Positions 8,830 to 16,765 of a stretch of 64,000 nt of DNA are shown here, piece after piece. The stretch's first letter is position 1, and every line of letters begins with the position of its first letter. The stretch covers positions 55,001 to 119,000 of the forward strand of contig JAPPUL010000079.1 of assembly GCA_026874595.1 (NCBI GenBank). Reading direction: 5' to 3'. The notes beneath the pieces were generated by a model that was not told the origin of the DNA, searched no databases, and saw only the letters and a program-made list of their open reading frames with translations. The translations under genes were made by a program, and so were the position numbers. Source of the stretch: Sipunculus nudus (taxonomy: Eukaryota > Annelida > Sipuncula > Golfingiida > Sipunculidae).

Positions 8830-9933
8830 ATGATGTTTAGTACGAAAAGCTTAGTAATTTTATTAACTATGACAATGCTTGTATTTACCTCTTGTGGTGG
8901 ATCTGAGGGGCAACATTCAAAAGAGGCTGATAAGGATAAGGTAAAAGTTGAAACAAAGCCAAGTGAGTTAAGCCAAAAGAAGAAGACTAAAAAAGGGGCA
9001 TCACTTGTTTTGGCTACGGCATCTTTAGGGGGGACTTTTTACCCTGTTGGAGTAGCAATTTCGACTTTGGTAAGTGTTAAGCTAGCAAAGTCTAAGCAAA
9101 TTACGATGAATGCAATAAACTCAGCAGGGTCAGGAGAGAATGTACGTCTACTTAAAGGGAGAGAAGCAGATCTTGCGATTTTACAGGGACTATTTGGTTC
9201 TATGGCTTGGCAGGGAGTAGGCAAATATAAAGATAAGCCCCAAAAGTATATGCGTTCGATAACAATGTTATGGCAGAATGTGGAGCATTTTGTTATTCTA
9301 AAAAAGTATGCAAAGACAGGTAACATTAAGGATCTAGATAATCTTAAGGGGAAGGTCTTTTCTATAGGCAAGCGAGGGTCCGGAACAGAAACATCAGGAA
9401 CAACTATCCTTAGTGCGCTTGGCTACAATACAAAGAAAGACTTTAGTCTCGAACATCTTGGCTACTCAGCTTCTACATCGGCTATGCAAGATAAGAGGCT
9501 TGACGGGATGAATATACCTGCGGGCATTCCGGTTTCGGCAATAACCCGTGCCTATGCATCACTAGGAGCTGATGGCATTAGAGTGCTTGAGTTTAGTAAA
9601 GATCAGATTGTAGAGGTCAATAAGAAATTTCCTGTATGGAACAGATTTGTTATACCAAAAGGAACGTATCCAGGGCAAAAGGAAGCTATAAATACAATAG
9701 CGCAACCTAACTTTCTTGCAGTGCATAAGGACACAGATGAAGAGGTTATCTATAATATAACAAAGGCCATATATGAGAATCTAAGCTTTCTTACAAATAT
9801 TCACAAAGCAACTACAGTTATGGCTCTTAATAAAGCAATAGCAGGACTTCCGGCTCCTTTGCATCCTGGCGCTGCAAAGTATTATGCAGAACAAGGAATT
9901 AAGATACCTAAACACTTAATTAGTCAAAACTAA
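8830..9933 (+). CDS. TRAP transporter TAXI-family solute-binding lipoprotein
   Basis: This 367-aa periplasmic receptor has a lipoprotein signal peptide ending LVFTSC (lipid-modified Cys22), a charged linker, then the TAXI signature LATASLGGTFYPVGVAIS and SAGSGENVRLL. ILQGLFGSMAW lies in the binding cleft region and the C-terminus has LPAPLHPGAAKYYAEQGI, common to TAXI proteins. It would capture an organic anion for the permease encoded downstream. Two consecutive ATGs follow AAAGGAGAT; the second (8833) has the better spacing. A hairpin with a T tract separates it from the permease gene. The block interrupts trpB-trpA. Confidence 0.93.
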   Translation: MMFSTKSLVILLTMTMLVFTSCGGSEGQHSKEADKDKVKVETKPSELSQKKKTKKGASLVLATASLGGTFYPVGVAISTLVSVKLAKSKQITMNAINSAGSGENVRLLKGREADLAILQGLFGSMAWQGVGKYKDKPQKYMRSITMLWQNVEHFVILKKYAKTGNIKDLDNLKGKVFSIGKRGSGTETSGTTILSALGYNTKKDFSLEHLGYSASTSAMQDKRLDGMNIPAGIPVSAITRAYASLGADGIRVLEFSKDQIVEVNKKFPVWNRFVIPKGTYPGQKEAINTIAQPNFLAVHKDTDEEVIYNITKAIYENLSFLTNIHKATTVMALNKAIAGLPAPLHPGAAKYYAEQGIKIPKHLISQN

Positions 9934-9941
9934 AAATCTCC

Positions 9942-9992
9942 AAGACCATCCCCTGCCTTAAAGTATTTTGTGGATGGTCTTGATTGCTTTTT
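9942..9992 (+). terminator. Rho-independent-type terminator/attenuator between TAXI receptor and permease
   Basis: AAGACCATCC (9942-9951) pairs perfectly with GGATGGTCTT (9972-9981), followed by GATTGCTTTTT. Its place between receptor and permease genes suggests partial termination, giving more receptor than permease. Confidence 0.7.
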
Positions 9993-10038
9993 CATAGGCA
10001 TATTGAACTGTATAGCAGATAGATAGGGAAAAATAATA

Positions 10039-11916
10039 ATGATAGAGTGGGCAGGTCACAATAAGGAAGGTTTAGGAGTAAAGATATTTTACTATTTTGC
10101 AATAGCAATATCGCTATTTCATATTTGGGTTAATGTGTTTGGTCTTTTGTCTGAACTTTGGAGGAATGCCCTTCATTTGACTTTACTAGGCTCACTTTGC
10201 TTTTTGACCTATCCACTTTACAGGAAGAAGGCTTTTGCTAAGGGAATATATATAGATATTGCATTTGTTATATTGCTTTTGTCAACAGGCTTATATCTAA
10301 TTCTAGCTGAAGATGCTTTGCATGCTCGTAATGAGGAAGTTATACTACTTGATTTGCTATTCGCAGGTATATGTATAGTGCTGGTAATAGAACTAAGCCG
10401 CCGTACATCTGGCTTGGTGATACCTGTACTTGTAATACTTGTTTTAACTTATGCCTTATTTTGGGGAAGTTGGCTTAACGAGGAGAGTATGTTTTACTTT
10501 CCTGGAGTTAAAGTTTCCCGACTGTTTTATAGGATGTATTTTACAGATGAAGGGTTATTTGGTACGACGGCTTCGATTTCGTCTACCTTTGTATTTATGT
10601 TTATGTTGTTTGCAGCCTTTTTGCTTAAGTCAGGCGGAGGAGATTTCATAATAAATATAGCCCAAGCGCTAACACGGAAGGTAACAGGAGGCTCAGGCAT
10701 TATAGCTGTATTGTCGTCTGGCCTTATGGGAACGATATCAGGCAGCGCCATAGCAAACACAGTATCAACAGGATCAGTTACAATACCTATGATGAAGCGA
10801 GCAGGCTTTAGTCCACAGTTTTCAGCAGGCGTTGAGACAGCAGCATCAACAGGTGGACAGATTATGCCGCCAATTATGGGAGCAGGAGCGTTTATTATGG
10901 CAGAATATACGGGTGTTCCTTATACAACAATAATAGGTGTAGCTTTTCTACCAGCAGTATTATATTTTGCAACAGTTGGTTTTTTTGTATACCAAGAAGC
11001 AAAAAAGCATGGCCTTAAGGCAGACGATACACTATCGGATGTTCCGCTACGTAGTATATTAAGAGAGGGTATCCACTTTTTTATACCGATTGTAGTGCTT
11101 ATAGTGATGTTAATCCTTCGCTTTACTCCAAGTTATGCAGCAGGCTACTCTATACTAGCTGTTATAGTCTCCTCTTATCTTTCAAAAGATCATAAAATGT
11201 CTTTTAGGGATATATTAGATTCCTTAGCTCTTGGATCAAAGAATATGGTAACAACGGGAGTTTTACTTGTAGCGGTTGGTCTTGTCATAGGTGCAGTTAC
11301 TATGACTGGGATATCGATAACCTTTTCTCAGATGATAGTAGCTCTTTCTGATGGTCATCTTCTTGTGGCAATAATATTTATTATGCTGGCGTCGTTATTG
11401 CTAGGTATGGGTTTACCTGTTACGGCAGCATATATAATGCTTGCAATATTGGCAGCTCCGGCCTTAAAGGGTATGGGTGTTACTCTACTGACAGCTCATA
11501 TGATAATATTTTGGGTATCTCAAGATTCAAATGTGACGCCGCCAGTATGCCTTGCAGCGTTTGCAGCAGCGGGTATAGCGGGGGCAAGTCCTATGGCTAC
11601 GGGTTTTCAGTCTTGGAAGCTTGCTAAGGGTCTTTATATTATACCCTTTTTGTTTGCCTATACAGGGTTAATTGGAGGGGATATACCATCGATGTTTAGT
11701 GTGTTTGCCTTTGCCTTATTTGGTTTTTACTCCTTTGCCTCTGTCTTTTCAGGTTATTTTGGTGGGGCTCTTGAGGTCTATGAGCGAGTTATACTTATAT
11801 TTGTTTCTTTTGCTTTATTTTACCCTGATATCTATTATAGGCTTTTAGGTTTGTTTTTGTTTTTGCTATTGTTTTTCATAACGCGTAGAAGAGCCTTGAA
11901 GCTAAGTAGTTCATAG
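10039..11916 (+). CDS. TRAP transporter fused permease (DctQM-type, TAXI partner)
   Basis: The 625-aa integral membrane protein fuses the small (DctQ-like, about residues 15-135) and large (DctM-like) TRAP subunits. Its core motifs are GLMGTISGSAIANTVSTGSV and ETAASTGGQIMPPIMGAGAF, with a second-half GMGLPVTAAYIMLAILAAPAL and SQDSNVTPPVCLAAFAAAGI. It should use a cation gradient to import the substrate delivered by the upstream TAXI receptor. The start is ATG with AGGGAAA about 10 nt upstream. Together with the receptor it forms a complete two-gene transporter sitting between the trpB-trpA junction duplications. The substrate is unknown. Confidence 0.93.
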   Translation: MIEWAGHNKEGLGVKIFYYFAIAISLFHIWVNVFGLLSELWRNALHLTLLGSLCFLTYPLYRKKAFAKGIYIDIAFVILLLSTGLYLILAEDALHARNEEVILLDLLFAGICIVLVIELSRRTSGLVIPVLVILVLTYALFWGSWLNEESMFYFPGVKVSRLFYRMYFTDEGLFGTTASISSTFVFMFMLFAAFLLKSGGGDFIINIAQALTRKVTGGSGIIAVLSSGLMGTISGSAIANTVSTGSVTIPMMKRAGFSPQFSAGVETAASTGGQIMPPIMGAGAFIMAEYTGVPYTTIIGVAFLPAVLYFATVGFFVYQEAKKHGLKADDTLSDVPLRSILREGIHFFIPIVVLIVMLILRFTPSYAAGYSILAVIVSSYLSKDHKMSFRDILDSLALGSKNMVTTGVLLVAVGLVIGAVTMTGISITFSQMIVALSDGHLLVAIIFIMLASLLLGMGLPVTAAYIMLAILAAPALKGMGVTLLTAHMIIFWVSQDSNVTPPVCLAAFAAAGIAGASPMATGFQSWKLAKGLYIIPFLFAYTGLIGGDIPSMFSVFAFALFGFYSFASVFSGYFGGALEVYERVILIFVSFALFYPDIYYRLLGLFLFLLLFFITRRRALKLSSS

Positions 11917-11983
11917 CAAGTGGCATAAGTTTTATTATAGAGGTGGAGCTTTAGTATAAGTATTAGTAAATGTGGCTATTGAA

Positions 11984-12043
11984 CTAGTTTTGAAGTAGTT
12001 TATCAAGATGTGGATATTGAAGTGCTTCTTTTATGCTCTTTAT
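11984..12043 (-). pseudogene. Remnant resembling the 3' end of a comM gene
   Basis: Read on the minus strand, this stretch gives IKSIKEALQYPHLDKLLQN then TAG. It matches the end of the intact ComM (ILEALEYRHLDKLFETN) at many positions, and the DNA around the stop is also similar. No upstream comM sequence is visible; a 13-bp tandem repeat follows. It is probably a leftover of a second or former comM locus. Together with the tandem repeat and repeat copy B, this accounts for most of the 396-nt gap 11917-12312. Confidence 0.45.
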
Positions 12044-12075
12044 GTTATTCTATTATGTTATTCTATTATGTTATT
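12041..12075. repeat. 13-bp tandem repeat
   Basis: TATGTTATTCTAT occurs at 12041-12053 and 12054-12066, with a partial copy to 12075. Confidence 0.8.
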
Positions 12076-12152
12076 TTTTGTTACTTTAAGTATTAGCTTT
12101 TGTTTTCTATCGTTTGATTTAGATTTTGTATATGAGGCGAGGGCATAATAAG

Positions 12153-12290
12153 GGAATAATACCGGTGTTTGAAAGTGCGCATGCGTTTGGCTACATGAAC
12201 AAGTTAGAATCTAGAATGGAATTGGAAAGAGGGGAATTTATAATAATAAACCTATCAGTGCGAGGCGATAAAGACATTATATGGGAGTGA
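12153..12290 (+). pseudogene. trpB: Fossil of the trpB 3' end
   Basis: Forty-five codons read [20 protein letters not shown] and on to LSVRGDKDIIWE. They correspond to the TrpB C-terminus, but the conserved LSGRGDKD has become LSVRGDKD and the original stop has become TGG, shifting the stop two codons downstream. No start or upstream part exists, so it cannot make TrpB. Confidence 0.85.
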
Positions 12291-12340
12291 ATAATTAGTT
12301 ATAAGTAAAGTTATGAGGATACAAGAAGTATTAAAAGAGA
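12153..12340. repeat. Direct repeat copy B: trpB 3' remnant plus intact trpA 5' end
   Basis: This is the second copy of the trpB-trpA junction (copy A at 8261-8449), conserved over roughly 190 bp with scattered mismatches and a 3-nt length difference near the trpA start. Here the trpA start is intact and the trpB part is the fossil. Confidence 0.9.
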
Positions 12341-13113
12341 AAAGAGGCCTAAATGAGATAGGCTTCATACCGTATTTTATAGGAGGCTATCCGGATTTAG
12401 AAACAAGCTTTAAAATGATAGAGGCGGCAAGCGAATATGCAGATGTAATAGAGATAGGGATCCCATATACAGATCCAATAGCAGATGGAGTAGTTATCCA
12501 GAAGGGAGTAAGTCATGTATTGGGCTTGGGTATAAATCTAGATATGATACTTAATCGTACAATAGAGTTGCGAAAGAGGGTATCAACACCATTAATCTAT
12601 ATGATATATTTTAATCAAGTGTACGCATATGGAAAGGAGAGATTTGTAAAGAAGTTAAAGGAAGTGGGAGTAGATGGATTAATAGTGCCTGACTTGCTTG
12701 TGGGCTGTGAGCCTTCCTTTAATATATTGTGTAAAGAAGAAGGGATAGAGTTAATATTCTTTGTAAGCCTAACAACAAGCGATAAACGGATAGAAGAAGT
12801 AGTTAAGAGTAGTAAAGGTTTTATATATTTGATAGGAAGTCTTGGCGTTACGGGAGAGCGAGATAAATTAGGGGGTAAAGAGATAAGTAAAGTAGTAGAC
12901 AAAATAGTTGCTGTAAGTGGCAGGGAAGTAGAGCTCCCGATATACGTAGGTTTTGGGATATCCAAGCCGGAGCATAAAGAAGAGGTAAGTAAATACGCAG
13001 ATGGAGTGATAGTAGGAAGCGCTTTAGTGGTTGAGATAACAAAGAATATAGAAAGTAAGGAAAAATGTAAATATAATACGCTAAAGAAGATACGGTATAT
13101 AGCAGGTAGATAG
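12313..13113 (+). CDS. trpA: Tryptophan synthase alpha chain
   Basis: This 266-aa TIM-barrel enzyme cleaves indole-3-glycerol phosphate and passes indole to TrpB. It has FIPYFIGGYPD, the catalytic Glu and Asp in EIGIPYTDPIADG, GLIVPDL, the phosphate-binding LGVTGERD and YVGFGISKPEH. The start ATG lies at the edge of the duplicated trpB-trpA junction and lacks a clear Shine-Dalgarno sequence. In the ancestral order it lay about 31 nt after trpB; it is now 3.9 kb downstream, so it may depend on read-through from the TRAP genes or on its own promoter. Confidence 0.95.
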   Translation: MRIQEVLKEKRGLNEIGFIPYFIGGYPDLETSFKMIEAASEYADVIEIGIPYTDPIADGVVIQKGVSHVLGLGINLDMILNRTIELRKRVSTPLIYMIYFNQVYAYGKERFVKKLKEVGVDGLIVPDLLVGCEPSFNILCKEEGIELIFFVSLTTSDKRIEEVVKSSKGFIYLIGSLGVTGERDKLGGKEISKVVDKIVAVSGREVELPIYVGFGISKPEHKEEVSKYADGVIVGSALVVEITKNIESKEKCKYNTLKKIRYIAGR

Positions 13114-13143
13114 GTAATAATAACGAATTTGAGGTAAGTATAA

Positions 13144-13797
13144 ATGGGAAAAGACAAAGAAATCCTTGCAAGATTTAGTAAAATGTTTAATAAAGGGGAT
13201 GTAATATTTCAAGAAGAGGAATTAGGGGATGTAATGTATTTAATCCAGACAGGGCAAATAAGAATACATAAAACCTTTATAGATGAGGATACAGGGGATC
13301 AAATAGATAAAGAGCTTGCAATACTTGGTAAGGGTGATTTTTTTGGAGAGATGAGCTTGTTAAACGGAGAACAAAGGTCAGCAACAGCAACAGCAATAGA
13401 GGCTAGTAATGTACTTGAGATAAATAATAGTATATTTGAACAGATAGTATTATCAAACGGTAAGTTTGCCTATATGATGATATCAAAGCTAGCAGAACGT
13501 GTAAGAAACACAAGTAATCTAATAAGAGAGGGGCTTTTTCAGTATAAACAACAAGCATTTCTATCAGGAGTACTCTCAATCATAACAGAGGATGTGCATA
13601 AAATAGATGCAGAGGCTTTATTTAAGAAGCTAAATAAGGAAGTAATAGATATAGATTTAAAAATAAGCCATACAGAATTTAAGAATTTGTTAAACAATTT
13701 GGTAGAAGCCGGCTTAATATCAGTAAGCAAAGATGGAATTAGAGTATTAGATGGCCTTCGAATAAGACAGACATTAAACTTATTAAAATCTCAATAA
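13144..13797 (+). CDS. Crp/Fnr-like cyclic-nucleotide-binding regulator
   Basis: The 217-aa protein has an N-terminal cNMP-binding domain (about residues 10-125). It contains GDVIFQEEELGDVMYLIQTG and a phosphate-binding cassette GEMSLLNGEQRSATATA that keeps the Glu and Arg used to hold cAMP in Crp. A long helix follows (LAERVRNTSNLIREG), then a C-terminal region (about 145-217) that could fold as a winged helix but is diverged from the standard Crp HTH. It begins 30 nt after trpA, probably in the same transcript. Its targets are unknown, and it may be a regulator or a cNMP sensor without DNA binding. Confidence 0.82.
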   Translation: MGKDKEILARFSKMFNKGDVIFQEEELGDVMYLIQTGQIRIHKTFIDEDTGDQIDKELAILGKGDFFGEMSLLNGEQRSATATAIEASNVLEINNSIFEQIVLSNGKFAYMMISKLAERVRNTSNLIREGLFQYKQQAFLSGVLSIITEDVHKIDAEALFKKLNKEVIDIDLKISHTEFKNLLNNLVEAGLISVSKDGIRVLDGLRIRQTLNLLKSQ

Positions 13798-13870
13798 ACA
13801 AAATAAAACGAATGAAACATATTGATATGAACATTATTGATATGAACATATTAATAAATAGTTAGTTGTA

Positions 13871-13915
13871 AAGTGATTATTTATTAATATATTATATGAA
13901 AAAGATTAATCACTT
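13871..13915. promoter_or_regulatory. 9-bp inverted repeat in the accD upstream region
   Basis: AAGTGATTA (13871-13879) and TAATCACTT (13907-13915) are exact reverse complements 27 nt apart. They flank an AT-rich stretch containing TATTAT-like -10 candidates, ending 26 nt before the accD ATG. The arrangement suggests an operator over the accD promoter; the regulator is unknown. Confidence 0.4.
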
Positions 13916-13941
13916 AAAGAGTGTGTAGGCGGGAAAAGTAT

Positions 13942-14790
13942 ATGGCATGGTTTTTTAGACCAAAATATAAGCTCAAAGTAGTTGACAAAAGAACTAAAGA
14001 TAAAAAGGAAGGGCTTTGGACTCGGTGTGTATCTTGTAAAGAGATAATATATAATAGGGAATGGGAAGAGAATCTTAGAGTATGTCATCATTGTAATCAT
14101 CATTATAGATTATCGGCAATGGAAAGAATCAAGATAATATGCGATGATTATACATTCGTAGAGCAGGATGCAGAGTTAGAATCGGAAGATCCACTTAACT
14201 TTAAACATAATGGAAAGGGTTATAGGAGTGAGTTAGAAGCAACGAATTTAAAGACAGAGCTTAAGGATTCAATAGTAAGCGGTATAGGGGAGATTCATGG
14301 GCATAAAGCACATTTATGTGTAATGGATTTTAAATATTTTGGAGGGAGTCTTGGAACTGTTGCAGGAGAAAAGATAGTTAGGGCGGTAGACAATTGCATA
14401 AAACATAAACTACCTTTAATAATATTCTCATGTTCAGGCGGTGCAAGGATGCAGGAAGGTATGTTTTCGTTGATGCAAATGTCCAAAACTTGTACAGCAC
14501 TATCAAAACTTGCATTACATAAGTTATTATATATATCTGTTTTAACAGATCCTACTATGGGTGGAGTATCAGCTAGTTATGCATTTATAGGAGATATAAT
14601 TTTGGCCGAACCTAATGCTTTAATAGGTTTTGCAGGGCCAAGAGTTATAGAGCAAACAATAAAACAAACCTTGCCAGAGGGATTTCAAAGGTCGGAATTT
14701 CTATTAGAACATGGGTTTTTAGATTTAATAGTTCCAAGAATCAAGATGAAGGATTATCTATATAATTTGTTGAAATTTTTCTCTAAATGA
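13942..14790 (+). CDS. accD: Acetyl-CoA carboxylase carboxyltransferase beta subunit
   Basis: The start is placed at ATG 13942 (282 aa, MAWFFRPKYK), which follows GGCGGGAAAAG and matches AccD N-termini; a GTG at 13921 would add seven residues. The N-terminal zinc ribbon has Cys29, Cys32, Cys48 and Cys51. The crotonase-fold core has KHNGKGY, FGGSLGTVAGEKI, FSCSGGARMQEG and GGVSASYAFIGD. With AccA it transfers carboxyl from carboxybiotin to acetyl-CoA in the first committed step of fatty acid synthesis. accA is not in the window. Confidence 0.95.
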   Translation: MAWFFRPKYKLKVVDKRTKDKKEGLWTRCVSCKEIIYNREWEENLRVCHHCNHHYRLSAMERIKIICDDYTFVEQDAELESEDPLNFKHNGKGYRSELEATNLKTELKDSIVSGIGEIHGHKAHLCVMDFKYFGGSLGTVAGEKIVRAVDNCIKHKLPLIIFSCSGGARMQEGMFSLMQMSKTCTALSKLALHKLLYISVLTDPTMGGVSASYAFIGDIILAEPNALIGFAGPRVIEQTIKQTLPEGFQRSEFLLEHGFLDLIVPRIKMKDYLYNLLKFFSK

Positions 14791-14841
14791 AACTAAATGC
14801 AAAATGAATATATAAAACTGCTTTAAATTATTAATCCAAAA

Positions 14842-15066
14842 TTAATCATCCCAAAGACACATAGCTATAAAGAATTTATCTCTCTTAAGTTTAGTTAGTC
14901 TTTTTTCTATTCTGCCCAATCTAGAAGAAACACAAGAGAGTAAGAAAGATAATAAATACATGATGAGAGAAGCCCTTTGTAATACCTTTTTATAATACCT
15001 TTGTAAAGAAGTCTCGGATAAAAATATTATATCTGAAGAACAATATTTACTAATTGTATCATTCAT
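14842..15066 (-). CDS. Hypothetical 74-aa protein
   Basis: This small protein overlaps the end of the upstream 482-aa gene by 8 nt (15059-15066), an arrangement typical of translational coupling. It has a central hydrophobic stretch (ASLIMYLLSFLLSCVSS) followed by a basic, possibly amphipathic C-terminus. No family is recognised. Support comes only from gene spacing. Confidence 0.45.
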   Translation of the reverse strand: MNDTISKYCSSDIIFLSETSLQRYYKKVLQRASLIMYLLSFLLSCVSSRLGRIEKRLTKLKRDKFFIAMCLWDD

Positions 15067-16507
15067 TAGATTTTACTAGCAAGGTATTGTTAATAAAAAT
15101 CATTAATAAATCGATCATATTTCTTTGAACAAGCCCATATCCTTCTTGGCATTCTATTGTAACGAACTTAATATTTTTGCGATGCATGAATATAGATAAG
15201 CTACCATCGTTACATATAATATATTCTTTCTGAAGTACCACATTAGCACCTTTAGATGAAAGAAAGGAAAATATATCTATATCTGTTGTATAAAAAAAGT
15301 TCTTGGGATTATGTTTGGGACTATATCTTATGGCAAATGAAGAAATATCTTTAAAGGAGTGTACTGAGAAATTGCTTATATGATTATTTGTATGCAATGA
15401 AATAAAGATATTGCTAGGAGTTATATCAATAAGAGATATAAGATTTTTAGAAATCAAATTAACAATATCTACTGCTACTTCTAAAGTATTAGTTTTTATA
15501 TTATGATTAAGTTCTGTTAAATGTATATTAACATTGTCTTCTAAGAATATCCTATTGGGGTCAAAGTATATACACTCTTCTTGTACTTGCATCATTATAT
15601 TTCGTTTATAGTTATTTAATATTCTGAAAGCTGTGCCTCCATAAGTATTTAAAGCATATGTAAGGGTATCAGCCGCTGTGATCTCATTATGATGTAAAGT
15701 TATGTATTTAATATTATTCTTAAGATTTGTATTAACTTCCTTAGCAACACATAATATATTATTAATCGTAAACAAAAAACTTGAAGTATTGCTATAGTTC
15801 CTAGTTTTCTCTTTAGCATGGGGTTTATTATTATAGTTTAATAATAGCTGCCAAGGTTTCCAATTGTTGATATCTTTATAATAAGTATAGGTATCAGGAG
15901 CATCTATTTTAAAATCATATAAGTAAGCATTTAAAAGTAACCAATCATAAGCTTTAGTTAAATAAAAGGCATGCGATATCTGGTAATTAATAGTATTAGT
16001 TGAAACAGATATTATGTCTCCAGAATGATATCTAGAGCAAAATGGTTTTTCAATCTTATTTTGCATAAATAGGGCTTCATATTGTAGTTTATATAATTTA
16101 GAGAGTTCTTTAGCAGATAGATAGCCCTCAATAATAGTTATGTTAATATTATCTTTTGAAGCATGCTCTAACAGTGGCAATAAATTATTAAAGACTGGGC
16201 CGGCAACATAAATCTTTCTATTGTTGGTAAATTTATAAGGTATTGCTTTAAAAGAAGAGGATATGCTATGTAAATCTTTATATTTTAAATATAAAGGAGA
16301 GCTTCTCTTTATGAGATATTCTAATGGGATAAAACCGGTGATATTATGCCTAGTTACTTTAGCATAAGTGAAGTCACCAGGGCTATGTCTAATAATATTC
16401 TGAGCATAAATAGCTTCCCCAAATGAAAGGAATACATTATAGTATTTACTTTGAAAGAAAGGCTTTGTACGTAAGAATATTTTATCAACAATAACAATAT
16501 AATCCAT
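15059..16507 (-). CDS. Envelope-type protein: SH3-like domain, degenerate VanY-like domain, conserved C-terminal domain of unknown function
   Basis: The protein has 482 aa. The N-terminal ~65 residues look like a bacterial SH3 domain (VDKIFLRTKPF, then GFIPLEYLI). Residues about 85-250 follow the outline of M15B D,D-carboxypeptidases of the VanY type, with AYDWLLLNAYLYDF and a late NWKPWQLLL. The SxHxxGxAxD metal motif reads YHSGDIISV and the WHWR region lacks its His, so activity is unlikely. The last ~210 residues contain YITLHHNEITAADTL, YFDPNRIF and CNDGSLSIFMHR, a pattern I believe conserved but cannot name. No signal peptide is seen. It shares an apparent operon with small ORFs on both sides. 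Confidence 0.65.
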   Translation of the reverse strand: MDYIVIVDKIFLRTKPFFQSKYYNVFLSFGEAIYAQNIIRHSPGDFTYAKVTRHNITGFIPLEYLIKRSSPLYLKYKDLHSISSSFKAIPYKFTNNRKIYVAGPVFNNLLPLLEHASKDNINITIIEGYLSAKELSKLYKLQYEALFMQNKIEKPFCSRYHSGDIISVSTNTINYQISHAFYLTKAYDWLLLNAYLYDFKIDAPDTYTYYKDINNWKPWQLLLNYNNKPHAKEKTRNYSNTSSFLFTINNILCVAKEVNTNLKNNIKYITLHHNEITAADTLTYALNTYGGTAFRILNNYKRNIMMQVQEECIYFDPNRIFLEDNVNIHLTELNHNIKTNTLEVAVDIVNLISKNLISLIDITPSNIFISLHTNNHISNFSVHSFKDISSFAIRYSPKHNPKNFFYTTDIDIFSFLSSKGANVVLQKEYIICNDGSLSIFMHRKNIKFVTIECQEGYGLVQRNMIDLLMIFINNTLLVKSNE

Positions 16508-16508
16508 A

Positions 16509-16697
16509 CTAATTCCAAAATATAGATATTTCTAATATCGAAAATATAGCTATCTTTTCCAAGATAGTAGAATATAAGATAGTAGCATATGTCAAGTAGC
16601 TTAAATATGAATATCGATTAATGGCAAGTATAAAATAAATGTAAGGTAAAATAATAAGATACCGACTAAGATAGATGGTAGAGTATAACATTTTCAT
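16509..16697 (-). CDS. Possible 62-aa hydrophobic protein
   Basis: The frame is open for 62 codons, rich in Ile, Leu and Tyr, and ends one base before the start of the 482-aa gene (TAG, T, ATG). That spacing fits translational coupling. It has no recognisable ribosome-binding site and no known family, and the high AT content makes chance ORFs likely. Confidence 0.25.
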   Translation of the reverse strand: MKMLYSTIYLSRYLIILPYIYFILAINRYSYLSYLTYATILYSTILEKIAIFSILEISIFWN

Positions 16698-16718
16698 ATT
16701 TAATTAATAAAAGTAAGT

Positions 16719-16747
16719 AAGAAAAAGAATATAAAGAAAAAGAATAT
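16719..16747. repeat. 15-bp-period tandem repeat upstream of the TPR kinase-like gene
   Basis: AAGAAAAAGAATAT occurs at 16719-16732 and 16734-16747. Confidence 0.6.
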
Positions 16748-16765
16748 AAATCCTAGGGAGGGGGG

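Noticed and set aside
8261-12340. Classical transposon carrying the TRAP genes
   Set aside because: The flanking direct repeats are about 190 bp and derive from the trp junction, far longer than transposon target duplications, and no intact transposase or terminal inverted repeats are seen.
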